Shown one piece after another: positions 23,656 through 32,172 of a stretch of 45,260 bases of DNA (position 1 is its first letter; every line of letters begins with the position of its first letter). A program made the translations under genes and the position numbers. A model generated the notes under the pieces. It saw only the letters and a program-made list of their open reading frames with translations, made no database searches and had not been told where the DNA came from. This stretch comes from Candidatus Borkfalkia avistercoris. Its GTDB lineage: Bacteria > Bacillota > Clostridia > Christensenellales > Borkfalkiaceae. The stretch lies in the NCBI GenBank assembly GCA_019115995.1, contig DXCL01000012.1, positions 1 to 45,260 of the forward strand, read 5' to 3'.

Positions 23656-24630
23656 ATGAAAAAAGTGAGGTGTTGGGACGAGATTTTCGTCTGCGTCGCC
23701 GCCGCCGTGTGCGTGCTCGTGGCTGCGTTCGTAAAATTCGACGCCGCGTCTGCGGTGGAGATCCTGAACCTGCCTTTCGGTGCGGCGGGCGAATTCATCG
23801 GGGAATGCCTTTCCGGCGGGAATGCCGCGGGAGGCTGGTGCCTGTATGTGTTTATCGGGCTCCTTCCGCTCGTTTTTCCGATCGTCAGGATCGCGCGCGG
23901 GCGCAGGTTTTATTGGTGGTCGCTCGCGTGGGCGCTTCTCAGCGGGTATACTTATACGATGCTGTATCTGACCTCTCACCCGTCCGTGCTCGAATCGGTC
24001 TATATGCCGGGGAACGATACGTTCGTCCTTGCGCAGCAGGGCGGCCTGAGCATCATCTGGTACGCGCTGCTCACGCTGTGCGTGCTCGGGGAGTGCGGCA
24101 TGGCGCTGAAAAAGAATCCGCGGCGCTCTTATCTCTTTGCGCAGGTGCTCCTGTACGCGATGGCGGCATGCATCATTTTCATGGCGTTCTTTTGGGGCGT
24201 CGTAGAGGTCAAAAATTTATGGAGCGAATTCGGCGCGCTTCCCGAAGAGCTGCGGGAGCATGCGGCCGCCAACCGCTTCTCTTTCATATTTACGCTGCTG
24301 TGCGAAATTTCGGCGGCTGTTTCCGCCGTTTGGCTGATCCTTTGCGGGCTGAAAGCGCTGCGCACGGCCGGGCGCGACCTGTTCGACCCGCTCATGATAC
24401 GGCGGCTCTCCGCCGCGGCTTCGGCGGCAAAGGCTTCCGTGCTGGTCAGCCTGCTTTCCGTGATCGCGTGCAACGCGGTGCAGCTCGCCCTTTCGAAGTG
24501 GCTGATCCACATATCGTATTCCTTTACCGTTTCTCTCGTCTCTCTGCTCGCCGTCTGCCTTGTCGTCATCGCGATCGGCGCAATGAAGCGCGCCATCGCC
24601 GCGCATGAAGAAAATCAACTTACGATCTGA
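23656..24630 (+). CDS. DUF2975-like membrane protein
   Basis: A 324-residue protein with about eight hydrophobic segments. The C-terminal half has the layout of DUF2975 proteins: paired membrane helices around a loop like DLFDPLMIRRLS, ending in EENQLTI, close to the ENDLTI-type ending I associate with that family. The immediate neighbour is a YozG-like HTH gene, the usual partner of DUF2975. The N-terminal half is longer than normal DUF2975 members and may be a duplication or fusion. Function is unknown; such pairs are thought to be membrane-linked regulators. Confidence 0.65.
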   Translation: MKKVRCWDEIFVCVAAAVCVLVAAFVKFDAASAVEILNLPFGAAGEFIGECLSGGNAAGGWCLYVFIGLLPLVFPIVRIARGRRFYWWSLAWALLSGYTYTMLYLTSHPSVLESVYMPGNDTFVLAQQGGLSIIWYALLTLCVLGECGMALKKNPRRSYLFAQVLLYAMAACIIFMAFFWGVVEVKNLWSEFGALPEELREHAAANRFSFIFTLLCEISAAVSAVWLILCGLKALRTAGRDLFDPLMIRRLSAAASAAKASVLVSLLSVIACNAVQLALSKWLIHISYSFTVSLVSLLAVCLVVIAIGAMKRAIAAHEENQLTI

Positions 24631-24631
24631 T

Positions 24632-24850
24632 ATGGCAATCGTCGTCAAACTGGACGCCGCGCTGAAAAGGCGGGGCATTACGTCAAAAGAACTTTGCGAA
24701 CTGGTCGGCATCACCGAGGCAAACATGTCTATCCTGCGGAGCGGCAAGGCAAAAGCCGTGCGTTTTTCCACGCTCAACGCCATCTGTTATCATCTCGGCT
24801 GTACGCCCGGAGACATTTTGCAATTCGACGGCGAGCCGGAAAGCGAATAG
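24632..24850 (+). CDS. YozG-like helix-turn-helix regulator (Cro/C1 type)
   Basis: A 72-residue DNA-binding protein beginning MAIVVKLDAALKRRGITSKE, with the HTH core LCELVGITEANMSILRSGKAKAVRFSTL and the ending LGCTPGDILQFD that typify the YozG/HTH_26 group. I place the start at ATG 24632, one base after the stop of the membrane gene, because homologues begin MAIxVxLD. An in-frame ATG at 24605 would add nine residues and overlap the upstream gene; neither has a strong ribosome binding site, which fits translational coupling. Confidence 0.88.
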   Translation: MAIVVKLDAALKRRGITSKELCELVGITEANMSILRSGKAKAVRFSTLNAICYHLGCTPGDILQFDGEPESE

Positions 24851-24881
24851 AGCAAAAGGAGACAGTTCCCCGAAAAATACC

Positions 24882-24915
24882 GATCCCCTCTCCGAAACCG
24901 GAGAGGGGATCTTTT
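24882..24915 (+). terminator. Terminator after the HTH gene
   Basis: A perfect 13-base stem (24882-24894 with 24899-24911, loop AAAC) is followed by TTTT. It lies 32 bases after the regulator stop and 43 bases before the end of the convergent gene at 24958. Confidence 0.9.
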
Positions 24916-24957
24916 CTGTTCCGACGATGCGACGGCAACGCTTTTTTGCCCGCCGCG

Positions 24958-25941
24958 TTATTTTTGCGAAAGGAGCACGCATTTTCCCGTTTCCGCGTCC
25001 TGATACATGATCCAGTAGCCCCTGCCGTCGAGGTCGAACAGGGAAGCGGGCAGGAAGGAGCACCAGCCTTTGAGCGCCTGCGGCGGTTCTCCGCGCTTTT
25101 CGGCGGGCACGCCGTAGCATATGTACTTGGGCTTTCTGCCCTCGCTGATGAGCCCGACCACGTAATATTTGTTCTTGCCGAAGTCCACGCGCGACCATAC
25201 CGATTCGGGCAAAAGGCGGCAGAGCGCCTCTTCCCGCGGGTATTTTTCGAACAGTGAGCCAAGTTCCCGCTTTACTTTCTCGTAATAGCAAGCTCTCTCA
25301 TTCTCTCCGAGTTCTTCCGCGCCTGCGAATCGGAATAGGCTTTGAGCATCTTCATCTTTTCCAGCTGCGCGCCCGTTTTGGGATGGCGCGCCTCGCCTTT
25401 CGTTCTTTTCTCCATGTTTTTCTCCTCTGATGGTCAGCGTTTCCCGATCCGCGTCGGGAAAGTCGTAGTAGTTTTCGCTCGCCACGATCTCGTCGTCGTA
25501 GGGCGGCTCCGCTTCGGGCGCGGCTTTCGCCGCGGCGACGCCCGCGCCGCTCGGTTCTTCCTCTTCCCCGATGCGCGCGGCGATCTTTTTTACGTCGTAC
25601 ACCTTTTCGCCGCATTTTCCGAACGCTACGGGTTTGGCCTTGCCCGAAACGAAAGCGACCGTGCAGGAAAAGCCGTCCGAAATTTCCAGCCCGCTCGCTT
25701 TTTTCAGGGAACACCCGTTCGGGCTGTCTATGTCGAATATCTCCGCGGTGCCGTGCTCGTCTACGAGCGCGGCGCGGTACCGCCCCTCCGTGAGGGGCGC
25801 AAAATTGATGAGCGAAAGATTCGCGGTCAGCTTGCCCGCATACGTTTCGCACGTTACGAGCGCGGAAACTTTTTTTCCGTCCGCTGCAAAGCCCGAAGCG
25901 ATCTGTTTGAGCACGCAGAGCTTTTTTACATAAAAATTCAT
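24958..25941 (-). CDS. Conserved protein of unknown function with DUF7922-like C-terminal domain
   Basis: A 327-residue soluble protein with two domains. The N-terminal part (about 1-115) is beta-rich, beginning MNFYVKKLCVLKQIASGF, with SLINFAPLTEGRYRAAL. A low-complexity acidic linker (about 130-215) follows. The C-terminal domain (about 225-327) reads YYEKVKRELGSLFEKYPREE, SVWSRVDFGKNKYYVVGL, KPKYICYGVP and GYWIMYQDAETGK, a domain I have seen in many Clostridia and believe is DUF7922. The start is ATG 25941, preceded by GAGG; the frame is open further upstream but without support. Function is unknown. Confidence 0.75.
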   Translation of the reverse strand: MNFYVKKLCVLKQIASGFAADGKKVSALVTCETYAGKLTANLSLINFAPLTEGRYRAALVDEHGTAEIFDIDSPNGCSLKKASGLEISDGFSCTVAFVSGKAKPVAFGKCGEKVYDVKKIAARIGEEEEPSGAGVAAAKAAPEAEPPYDDEIVASENYYDFPDADRETLTIRGEKHGEKNERRGAPSQNGRAAGKDEDAQSLFRFAGAEELGENERACYYEKVKRELGSLFEKYPREEALCRLLPESVWSRVDFGKNKYYVVGLISEGRKPKYICYGVPAEKRGEPPQALKGWCSFLPASLFDLDGRGYWIMYQDAETGKCVLLSQK

Positions 25942-26125
25942 GGAGCGACCTCGGCGGCAAAATGCCTCTATGGTATATATGATTTTATGATAAAATATAT
26001 TCGTCCGAAAAAATTGCGCGCGCCTGCCGAAAACTGTCTTGTTTTGCCGAAACCGCTGCGCCTGCCGCCCCGGCGAAAAGCTCCGCGCGTTATGGATAGG
26101 CAAAAATAAATTACTTTCAAAAAAG

Positions 26126-26154
26126 TTTACTTTTTTTGAATTTTGTTTTATAAT
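26126..26154 (+). promoter_or_regulatory. Promoter for pckA
   Basis: TTTACT (26126-26131) and TATAAT (26149-26154) are 17 bases apart in an AT-rich stretch, giving a leader of about 58 bases. No operator is obvious. Confidence 0.7.
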
Positions 26155-26218
26155 ATAGTCCGAGGCGGAAAAGCGCCTCCGCATAAACGGCAAAATATCT
26201 CATAAGGAGAACAAGGAT

Positions 26219-27988
<1,770 letters not shown>

Positions 27989-28009
27989 AAAGCGGAAAGT
28001 CCCGCATGC

Positions 28010-28042
28010 GGGCCCCGAGGCATCGCCTCGGGGCCCGTGTTT
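28010..28042 (+). terminator. Terminator after pckA
   Basis: A 12-base GC-rich stem (28010-28021 with 28025-28036, loop ATC) is followed by GTG and TTTT. It lies 22 bases past the pckA stop. Confidence 0.9.
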
Positions 28043-28066
28043 TGCATCGGAATATCGGGAACCGTA

Positions 28067-28095
28067 TTGACAAGTCGTAAGCCTTGTGTTATAAT
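28067..28095 (+). promoter_or_regulatory. Consensus promoter for the small membrane gene
   Basis: TTGACA (28067-28072) and TATAAT (28090-28095) are both perfect and separated by 17 bases. A good AAGGA ribosome binding site and ATG follow at 28125. Confidence 0.9.
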
Positions 28096-28124
28096 TTTTC
28101 AAACGTATCTGAGAGGATAAGGAA

Positions 28125-28522
28125 ATGACAAAAAAGAAAGGATCGCGGTTTTCCGCAAGCGGAGAGAAAAAGCGATTTGCGGGCGCACGGGGCGCGGAGG
28201 CTTTGCCGGGTCGATCGTTCTGCGCCTGACGGGCGCCCCCCTGTGGCTGGGGGTCGTTTCCTTTTTGCTGATCCCCGCGCTGTTTTTGATCGTTTTTGCC
28301 GTTCTCTGTTGGAGCGTGGCGGCGATGATCGCGGATAAGATCCCCGCAAATTTTGCGGGCGGTTCCTCTTCGGGCGGGCAAACGAAAACGTATACATATA
28401 CCAATTCCATGGGTTGCGAAACGACGGTCGTGAGCGATAACGGCAGGGATTTTTACGATCCGTGCCCGCACGAATACATGGGATCGAGTTCAGACGGCGG
28501 GCAGACGATCGTTCCGAAATGA
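28125..28522 (+). CDS. Small membrane protein requiring a -1 frameshift (or a frameshift mutation)
   Basis: An ATG with an AAGGA site and a consensus promoter opens a frame that stops after only 34 codons at 28229. The adjoining -1 frame is open from 28121 to 28522 but has no ATG near its start. It encodes a basic segment, a long hydrophobic stretch (GAPLWLGVVSFLLIPALFLI and onward) and a C-terminal domain with two similar SSSxGGQT motifs and two cysteines. The sequence A AAA AAG at 28130-28136, in the correct frame, is the classical -1 slippery heptamer. A slip there gives a 132-residue protein starting MTKKERIAVFRKRREK. A missing base in the six-A run, or a real mutation, would look the same. 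I do not recognise the family. Confidence 0.5.
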
Positions 28523-28564
28523 GAGGAACGCACGGCGGCGACTTTTTTGCCGGAAACGGCGCAG

Positions 28565-28597
28565 GGGAGGCTTTCGTAAAGAAATCCTCCCGTTTTT
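28565..28597 (+). terminator. Terminator after the small membrane gene
   Basis: GGGAGG (28565-28570) pairs with CCTCCC (28586-28591), with an inner TTTC/GAAA stem across one mismatch, followed by G and five T. It lies 42 bases after the stop at 28522. Confidence 0.8.
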
Positions 28598-28639
28598 ATG
28601 TTGTGGTTTTATGGAAATATTTATATTTTCATTAAATCA

Positions 28640-28668
28640 TTGACAAACCGTAAAAGCTGTATTATAAT
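28640..28668 (+). promoter_or_regulatory. Consensus promoter for the 560-residue lipoprotein
   Basis: Perfect TTGACA (28640-28645) and TATAAT (28663-28668) are 17 bases apart. The gene starts at 28710 after GGGAGGAGAGGAGG. Confidence 0.9.
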
Positions 28669-28709
28669 AACATTACTATATATATTTCCGAAAGGGAGGA
28701 GAGGAGGAC

Positions 28710-30392
28710 ATGAAAAAGAAAACGCTGTTTACAGGCATTGCGTGTGCGGCGCTTGCGGCGGCTTTTGTTGTCGGCGCGAGCGGCTGTTCGAAGCCCGGCC
28801 CTGCGGCCGGACTGATGTCGCCTTACGGCAAGGGGGATTTTGTTTCGGCCGAAAGGATTTCCAAGCTCGACGGCTATACGGCGAGCCGTATAGATGACGG
28901 AGGGATAATCGTCGCCCAAAAAACCGAGCAGGCAAGCGGAGGACAGGGCACAGCATATACTTATGCGCTGTACGACATTTCGACGGATACGCTCGTAACT
29001 TCGACCGATTCCGAATTCAACACGCCTACGGGGTACAGCGGCGAAAGTTTTTATTATACGCTGACGAGCGTCACGTCGGGCGAATACCCCGATATTACCA
29101 CAAGCTACACCTATACCTTCTATAACGGGACGGAAAAGGGGCAAACGATCACGCAGGACGAATCCATCATGTTCGACGACGACGGCATTGCACGGCTTGC
29201 GGACGGGAAGGTCATCTATAAAGGCGTGAACGGCGAAGTCTATTACGGCGAGCCGAGCATCCGGCCCGTTGCGACGCTTGTGAATGCCGTCCGTATGGGC
29301 GACAATTATGTGGTGGCATCGGAGGGCGCTTTCGGCATATTCGATCTGAACGGGAATTATGTACGCGCCACGAGTCCGGCCGGGGCGTTCGCCAATATTC
29401 AGCTCGATACAAGTGACGCCGATGCGTATTGGCAGGTCGGCAACAGGCTGTTCATGCAGGGCAGTTTGGCTCTGCCCGACGACGCTTCCGATTACGATTA
29501 TTTCCAAAACGGGACCAAGTACGATCTGAAAACCTATTATTTCGACATTATCAGCGGCGAATGGGGAGAGATCGGGGACTTTAACGTCGTCGTAAGGCCG
29601 GGGTCGAATCAGCAATCGGCGGATCAGGGTTCTCTGAATCCGAATGCCTATGCATTACTTGAAGTGCAGAAAATTTTAGACGGCAAGACGCTTTCGTCTA
29701 TGTCCTATATGCAGACATACGGCACCGACGGCAAGGTGTATAAAGATTTGCAGGAGTTGCTCTCCGGGGCGATCATGGCTATGCCCGCAAAAGACTGTTT
29801 TTTGGTAGTGAGCGGAACGGAGGTCGTGTACTTCGATAAAAACGGGAACCGTATCGCGTCGTTGAATCCGTTTACGAAAGTCGAGTGGTTCGGGGAAAGG
29901 TATTTCATCGATGCCGCCGGGGAAAAGCTGTACGACGCAGATTTCAATACGTTCTTTGAAGCGCCCGAAAACAGCACGATCATCCGAGTGACCGACAATA
30001 AAATTTATTACAGTACGCTGAGCGAATCGGCAGGCGTTGCGGCCGAGACAAAGTATTTCGTATACGACAAGGCAACGAGTACGGCAACGGAGCTGGCGTT
30101 GTTCGACGGCGACAGTATCAGCGAATACGGCACCTTCTATAAAGTAAAAGAAAGCGATACCGCATTTTCTGTCAAAGATTATTACGGCAACACCATAGCT
30201 TCCGATGTTGCCGTGCCTGAAAGCGGCGCGCTGTCTGTATTTACGGCCAATGGCGTATCGAACGAGAACGGAGTACTGTATGCCGTGACCGTGTCCGCGG
30301 GCGATACGGCGCAGACATATCTTGTGAAATATGCGTTGAACGGGTCCATTCCCAATTATTCGGCGATCAATATGAGCGATTTAATACAATGA
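28710..30392 (+). CDS. Lipoprotein of unknown function, beta-propeller-like
   Basis: A 560-residue exported lipoprotein. The signal peptide MKKKTLFTGIACAALAAAFV is followed by the lipobox GASGC, so Cys26 should be lipidated. The mature part is rich in Tyr, Thr, Asp and Gly and made of short strands with a recurring pattern of the type YALYDISTDTLV, YTFYNGTEKG, VIYKGVNGEVYYG and FGIFDLNGNYVRA, about 40 residues apart, which suggests a WD-like or PQQ-like propeller. No catalytic motif is seen. It is monocistronic. A second lipoprotein of similar style is encoded at 32173. Confidence 0.8.
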   Translation: MKKKTLFTGIACAALAAAFVVGASGCSKPGPAAGLMSPYGKGDFVSAERISKLDGYTASRIDDGGIIVAQKTEQASGGQGTAYTYALYDISTDTLVTSTDSEFNTPTGYSGESFYYTLTSVTSGEYPDITTSYTYTFYNGTEKGQTITQDESIMFDDDGIARLADGKVIYKGVNGEVYYGEPSIRPVATLVNAVRMGDNYVVASEGAFGIFDLNGNYVRATSPAGAFANIQLDTSDADAYWQVGNRLFMQGSLALPDDASDYDYFQNGTKYDLKTYYFDIISGEWGEIGDFNVVVRPGSNQQSADQGSLNPNAYALLEVQKILDGKTLSSMSYMQTYGTDGKVYKDLQELLSGAIMAMPAKDCFLVVSGTEVVYFDKNGNRIASLNPFTKVEWFGERYFIDAAGEKLYDADFNTFFEAPENSTIIRVTDNKIYYSTLSESAGVAAETKYFVYDKATSTATELALFDGDSISEYGTFYKVKESDTAFSVKDYYGNTIASDVAVPESGALSVFTANGVSNENGVLYAVTVSAGDTAQTYLVKYALNGSIPNYSAINMSDLIQ

Positions 30393-30404
30393 TGCGGTAA
30401 AAGC

Positions 30405-30436
30405 AAGCGGCGGGCGCGAAAGTGCCCGCCGCTTTT
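30405..30436 (+). terminator. Terminator after the 560-residue lipoprotein
   Basis: An 11-base GC-rich stem (30405-30415 with 30424-30434), extended by two pairs around a GAAA tetraloop, runs into TTTT. It lies 12 bases past the stop. Confidence 0.9.
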
Positions 30437-30535
30437 GCTTTTCCGAAAGCGCGCGAATGTATATACGGAAGGGAAAACATGCAAAAGCAAATCGAAAAAA
30501 TTTAAAAAAATCCGCAAAACCGCAATCAAAACCGC

Positions 30536-30564
30536 TTGACAGTATTTTGCATATAAGATAAAAT
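30536..30564 (+). promoter_or_regulatory. Promoter for rplM-rpsI
   Basis: TTGACA (30536-30541) and TAAAAT (30559-30564) are 17 bases apart. The leader of about 66 bases holds GACG-AGG-CGTC (30578-30588) and two copies of GGTACG; L13 leaders are regulatory in some Bacillota, but I cannot confirm the motif here. Confidence 0.8.
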
Positions 30565-30636
30565 TTATTGAGTAAACAGACGAGGCGTCTATGGTACGCC
30601 CGGTACGATCATAAAATCAACAAGGAGAACAACATC

Positions 30637-31068
30637 ATGAAGACCTACATGGCAAACGCCCAGACGGTAGAAAGAAAGTGGTATGTTGTAGACGCCGCAG
30701 GCGTACCTTTGGGCAGGCTTGCGTCTAAGGTCGCCGCTGTTTTGCGCGGCAAAAACAAACCCACGTTCACTCCTAACGTAGACGCGGGCGATTTCGTCAT
30801 CGTCATCAACAGCGATAAGGCGGTTCTGACGGGTAAAAAACTCGACGACAAATTTTACAGGTACCACACCGGTTATATCGGCGGACTCAAAGAGGTCGCT
30901 TACCGCAAGATGATGGCGGAAAAGAGCGACGTAGCCGTTTACGAAGCGGTGCGCGGCATGCTCCCCAAAAATTCTCTGGGCAGAAAGATGATCAAAAAGC
31001 TCAGGGTATATAAGGGCGGCGAGCACAACCACGAGGCGCAAAAGCCCGAAGAACTCAAATTGTTTTAA
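30637..31068 (+). CDS. rplM: 50S ribosomal protein L13
   Basis: L13 is an early assembly protein of the large subunit. The 143-residue product begins [20 protein letters not shown] and contains [40 protein letters not shown] and [19 protein letters not shown], all standard L13 motifs. ATG 30637 follows AAGGAG. An in-frame upstream TTG at 30568 would add 23 unrelated residues and is not used. rpsI follows after 12 bases, the universal rplM-rpsI order. Confidence 0.97.
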   Translation: MKTYMANAQTVERKWYVVDAAGVPLGRLASKVAAVLRGKNKPTFTPNVDAGDFVIVINSDKAVLTGKKLDDKFYRYHTGYIGGLKEVAYRKMMAEKSDVAVYEAVRGMLPKNSLGRKMIKKLRVYKGGEHNHEAQKPEELKLF

Positions 31069-31080
31069 TGAGGTGAAACT

Positions 31081-31494
31081 ATGGCAAAGGCAAATTTGAA
31101 AAAGAAGTTGCAGTTTTGGGGAACGGGCAGAAGAAAAAAAGCGATCGCCCGCGTTCGCCTCATTCCCGCGGGTACGGGCAGCATCGTGATCAACGACCGT
31201 GCGCTTGAAGATTATTTCCCGCAGGGTACCCTTCAATACATCGTTAAACAGCCCATCGTTCTCACCCAGACGGAAACCGCTTACGACATCGTGGTGAACG
31301 TCTGCGGCGGCGGCTATACGGGGCAGGCCGGTGCGATCCGTCACGGCATCGCGCGCGCGCTCATTCAGGCGCAGCCCGAGCTTCGCCCGGCGCTCAAAAA
31401 AGAAGGATTCCTCACCAGAGACCCGAGAAGCAAGGAAAGAAAGAAGTACGGCTTGAAAAAGGCCCGCCGCGCTCCTCAGTTCTCAAAGAGATAA
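31081..31494 (+). CDS. rpsI: 30S ribosomal protein S9
   Basis: S9 lies in the head of the small subunit, and its C-terminal tail reaches the P-site tRNA. The 137-residue product contains [58 protein letters not shown] and the invariant C-terminus FSKR. GAGGTG precedes the ATG. It is cotranscribed with rplM and ends in a strong terminator. Confidence 0.97.
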   Translation: MAKANLKKKLQFWGTGRRKKAIARVRLIPAGTGSIVINDRALEDYFPQGTLQYIVKQPIVLTQTETAYDIVVNVCGGGYTGQAGAIRHGIARALIQAQPELRPALKKEGFLTRDPRSKERKKYGLKKARRAPQFSKR

Positions 31495-31523
31495 TTTTCC
31501 GCCGAGCGGAAACAGAACAAGCA

Positions 31524-31554
31524 AAAACGCCGCGCCGCTTATGCGCGGCGTTTT
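31524..31554 (+). terminator. Terminator after rpsI
   Basis: A 12-base stem (31524-31535 with 31543-31554) with GC-rich core and A/T flanks ends in TTTT, 29 bases after the rpsI stop. Confidence 0.85.
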
Positions 31555-31575
31555 GAATAGAAAGGGCTTGTCTTT

Positions 31576-31612
31576 TTTTGCCTTTGCGCGGCAGCGCCGC
31601 GCAAAGGCAAAA
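31576..31612. repeat. Perfect 17-base inverted repeat with three-base loop
   Basis: The arms 31576-31592 and 31596-31612 are exact complements (TTTTGCCTTTGCGCGGC and its complement) around AGC. Ts lie on the 5' side and As on the 3' side, so neither strand has a T tract after the hairpin. It sits between the rpsI terminator and the end of the minus-strand gene at 31685. Confidence 0.7.
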
Positions 31613-31684
31613 GCGAAATGCGTTTTGCGGAAGAAAAACAGTTTGTTTCGCCGTTCCCTGCGCGGCGCTGCGTCGTCCGGGGAT

Positions 31685-31915
31685 TTACGGCTTGTTTTTG
31701 CGGTCGATGCTCTGCGATATCCGTTCGTGCCGCTCCAAGATCTGCGTGCATCGGGCGGCGCGCTGTTCGGCGGTAAAAATGCCGCCGCTTTCCTTGGCGG
31801 GCTCCTTTGCCCTTTCGGGCGCGGCGCTTCGTTTTTCGGCGGTCTCCCCTTCGACGGCGGAAGCGGTCAGGGAAGAGAGCGCGGAGAGCAGATTGAACAA
31901 ACCGAATTTTTCCAT
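31685..31915 (-). CDS. Small conserved protein of unknown function
   Basis: A 76-residue protein beginning MEKFGLFNLLSALSSLTASA, with a charged Pro/Ala/Glu-rich middle and a helical end, AARCTQILERHERISQSIDR. The ATG follows GAGGTG by a normal distance, which, with the amphipathic ends and codon use, makes it look real. I recall similar short proteins with MEKFGL and ILERHxxISxxID segments in Clostridia, without a function. It stands alone on the minus strand. A short hairpin CGCAAA/TTTGCG (31928-31942) lies right before its ribosome binding site. Confidence 0.6.
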   Translation of the reverse strand: MEKFGLFNLLSALSSLTASAVEGETAEKRSAAPERAKEPAKESGGIFTAEQRAARCTQILERHERISQSIDRKNKP

Positions 31916-32056
31916 GCGCGTGCACCTCGCAAAAAATTTGCGCTCTTTTCTTGCGATTTACGGCGCGCCGTTTCGTCCTTCGGCTCGTGCGGCGCGATAA
32001 AAACGGGAAAAGAGGGCGGAATCGTTAAATTTTCATCGTATTTTAATTTTTTTTGT

Positions 32057-32085
32057 TTGCTTAAACGTCCGTTTTAGTGTATAAT
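32057..32085 (+). promoter_or_regulatory. Promoter with palindromic spacer for the 710-residue lipoprotein
   Basis: TTGCTT (32057-32062) and TATAAT (32080-32085) are 17 bases apart. The spacer contains the inverted repeat AAACG-TC-CGTTT (32063-32074), a possible operator. The leader that follows (32099-32150) is bracketed by AAACGG and CCGTTT and holds a GCGC/GCGC stem. Confidence 0.65.
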
Positions 32086-32172
32086 GAAAAAGTATCGTAA
32101 ACGGAGCGGCCGCAAAAGGGGAGCGCGTAACAGCGCGGTGCGGGCCGTTTGAAATAAGGCTGAAAGGAGCTT

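Noticed and set aside
24605-24631. Upstream ATG for the HTH regulator
   Set aside because: No Shine-Dalgarno sequence precedes it, and homologues I recall begin at the MAIVVKL position encoded from 24632.
31541-32077. Plus-strand open frame of 178 codons after rpsI
   Set aside because: It starts inside the rpsI terminator, runs through a perfect palindrome, has no ribosome binding site and opposes a better minus-strand gene at 31685-31915.
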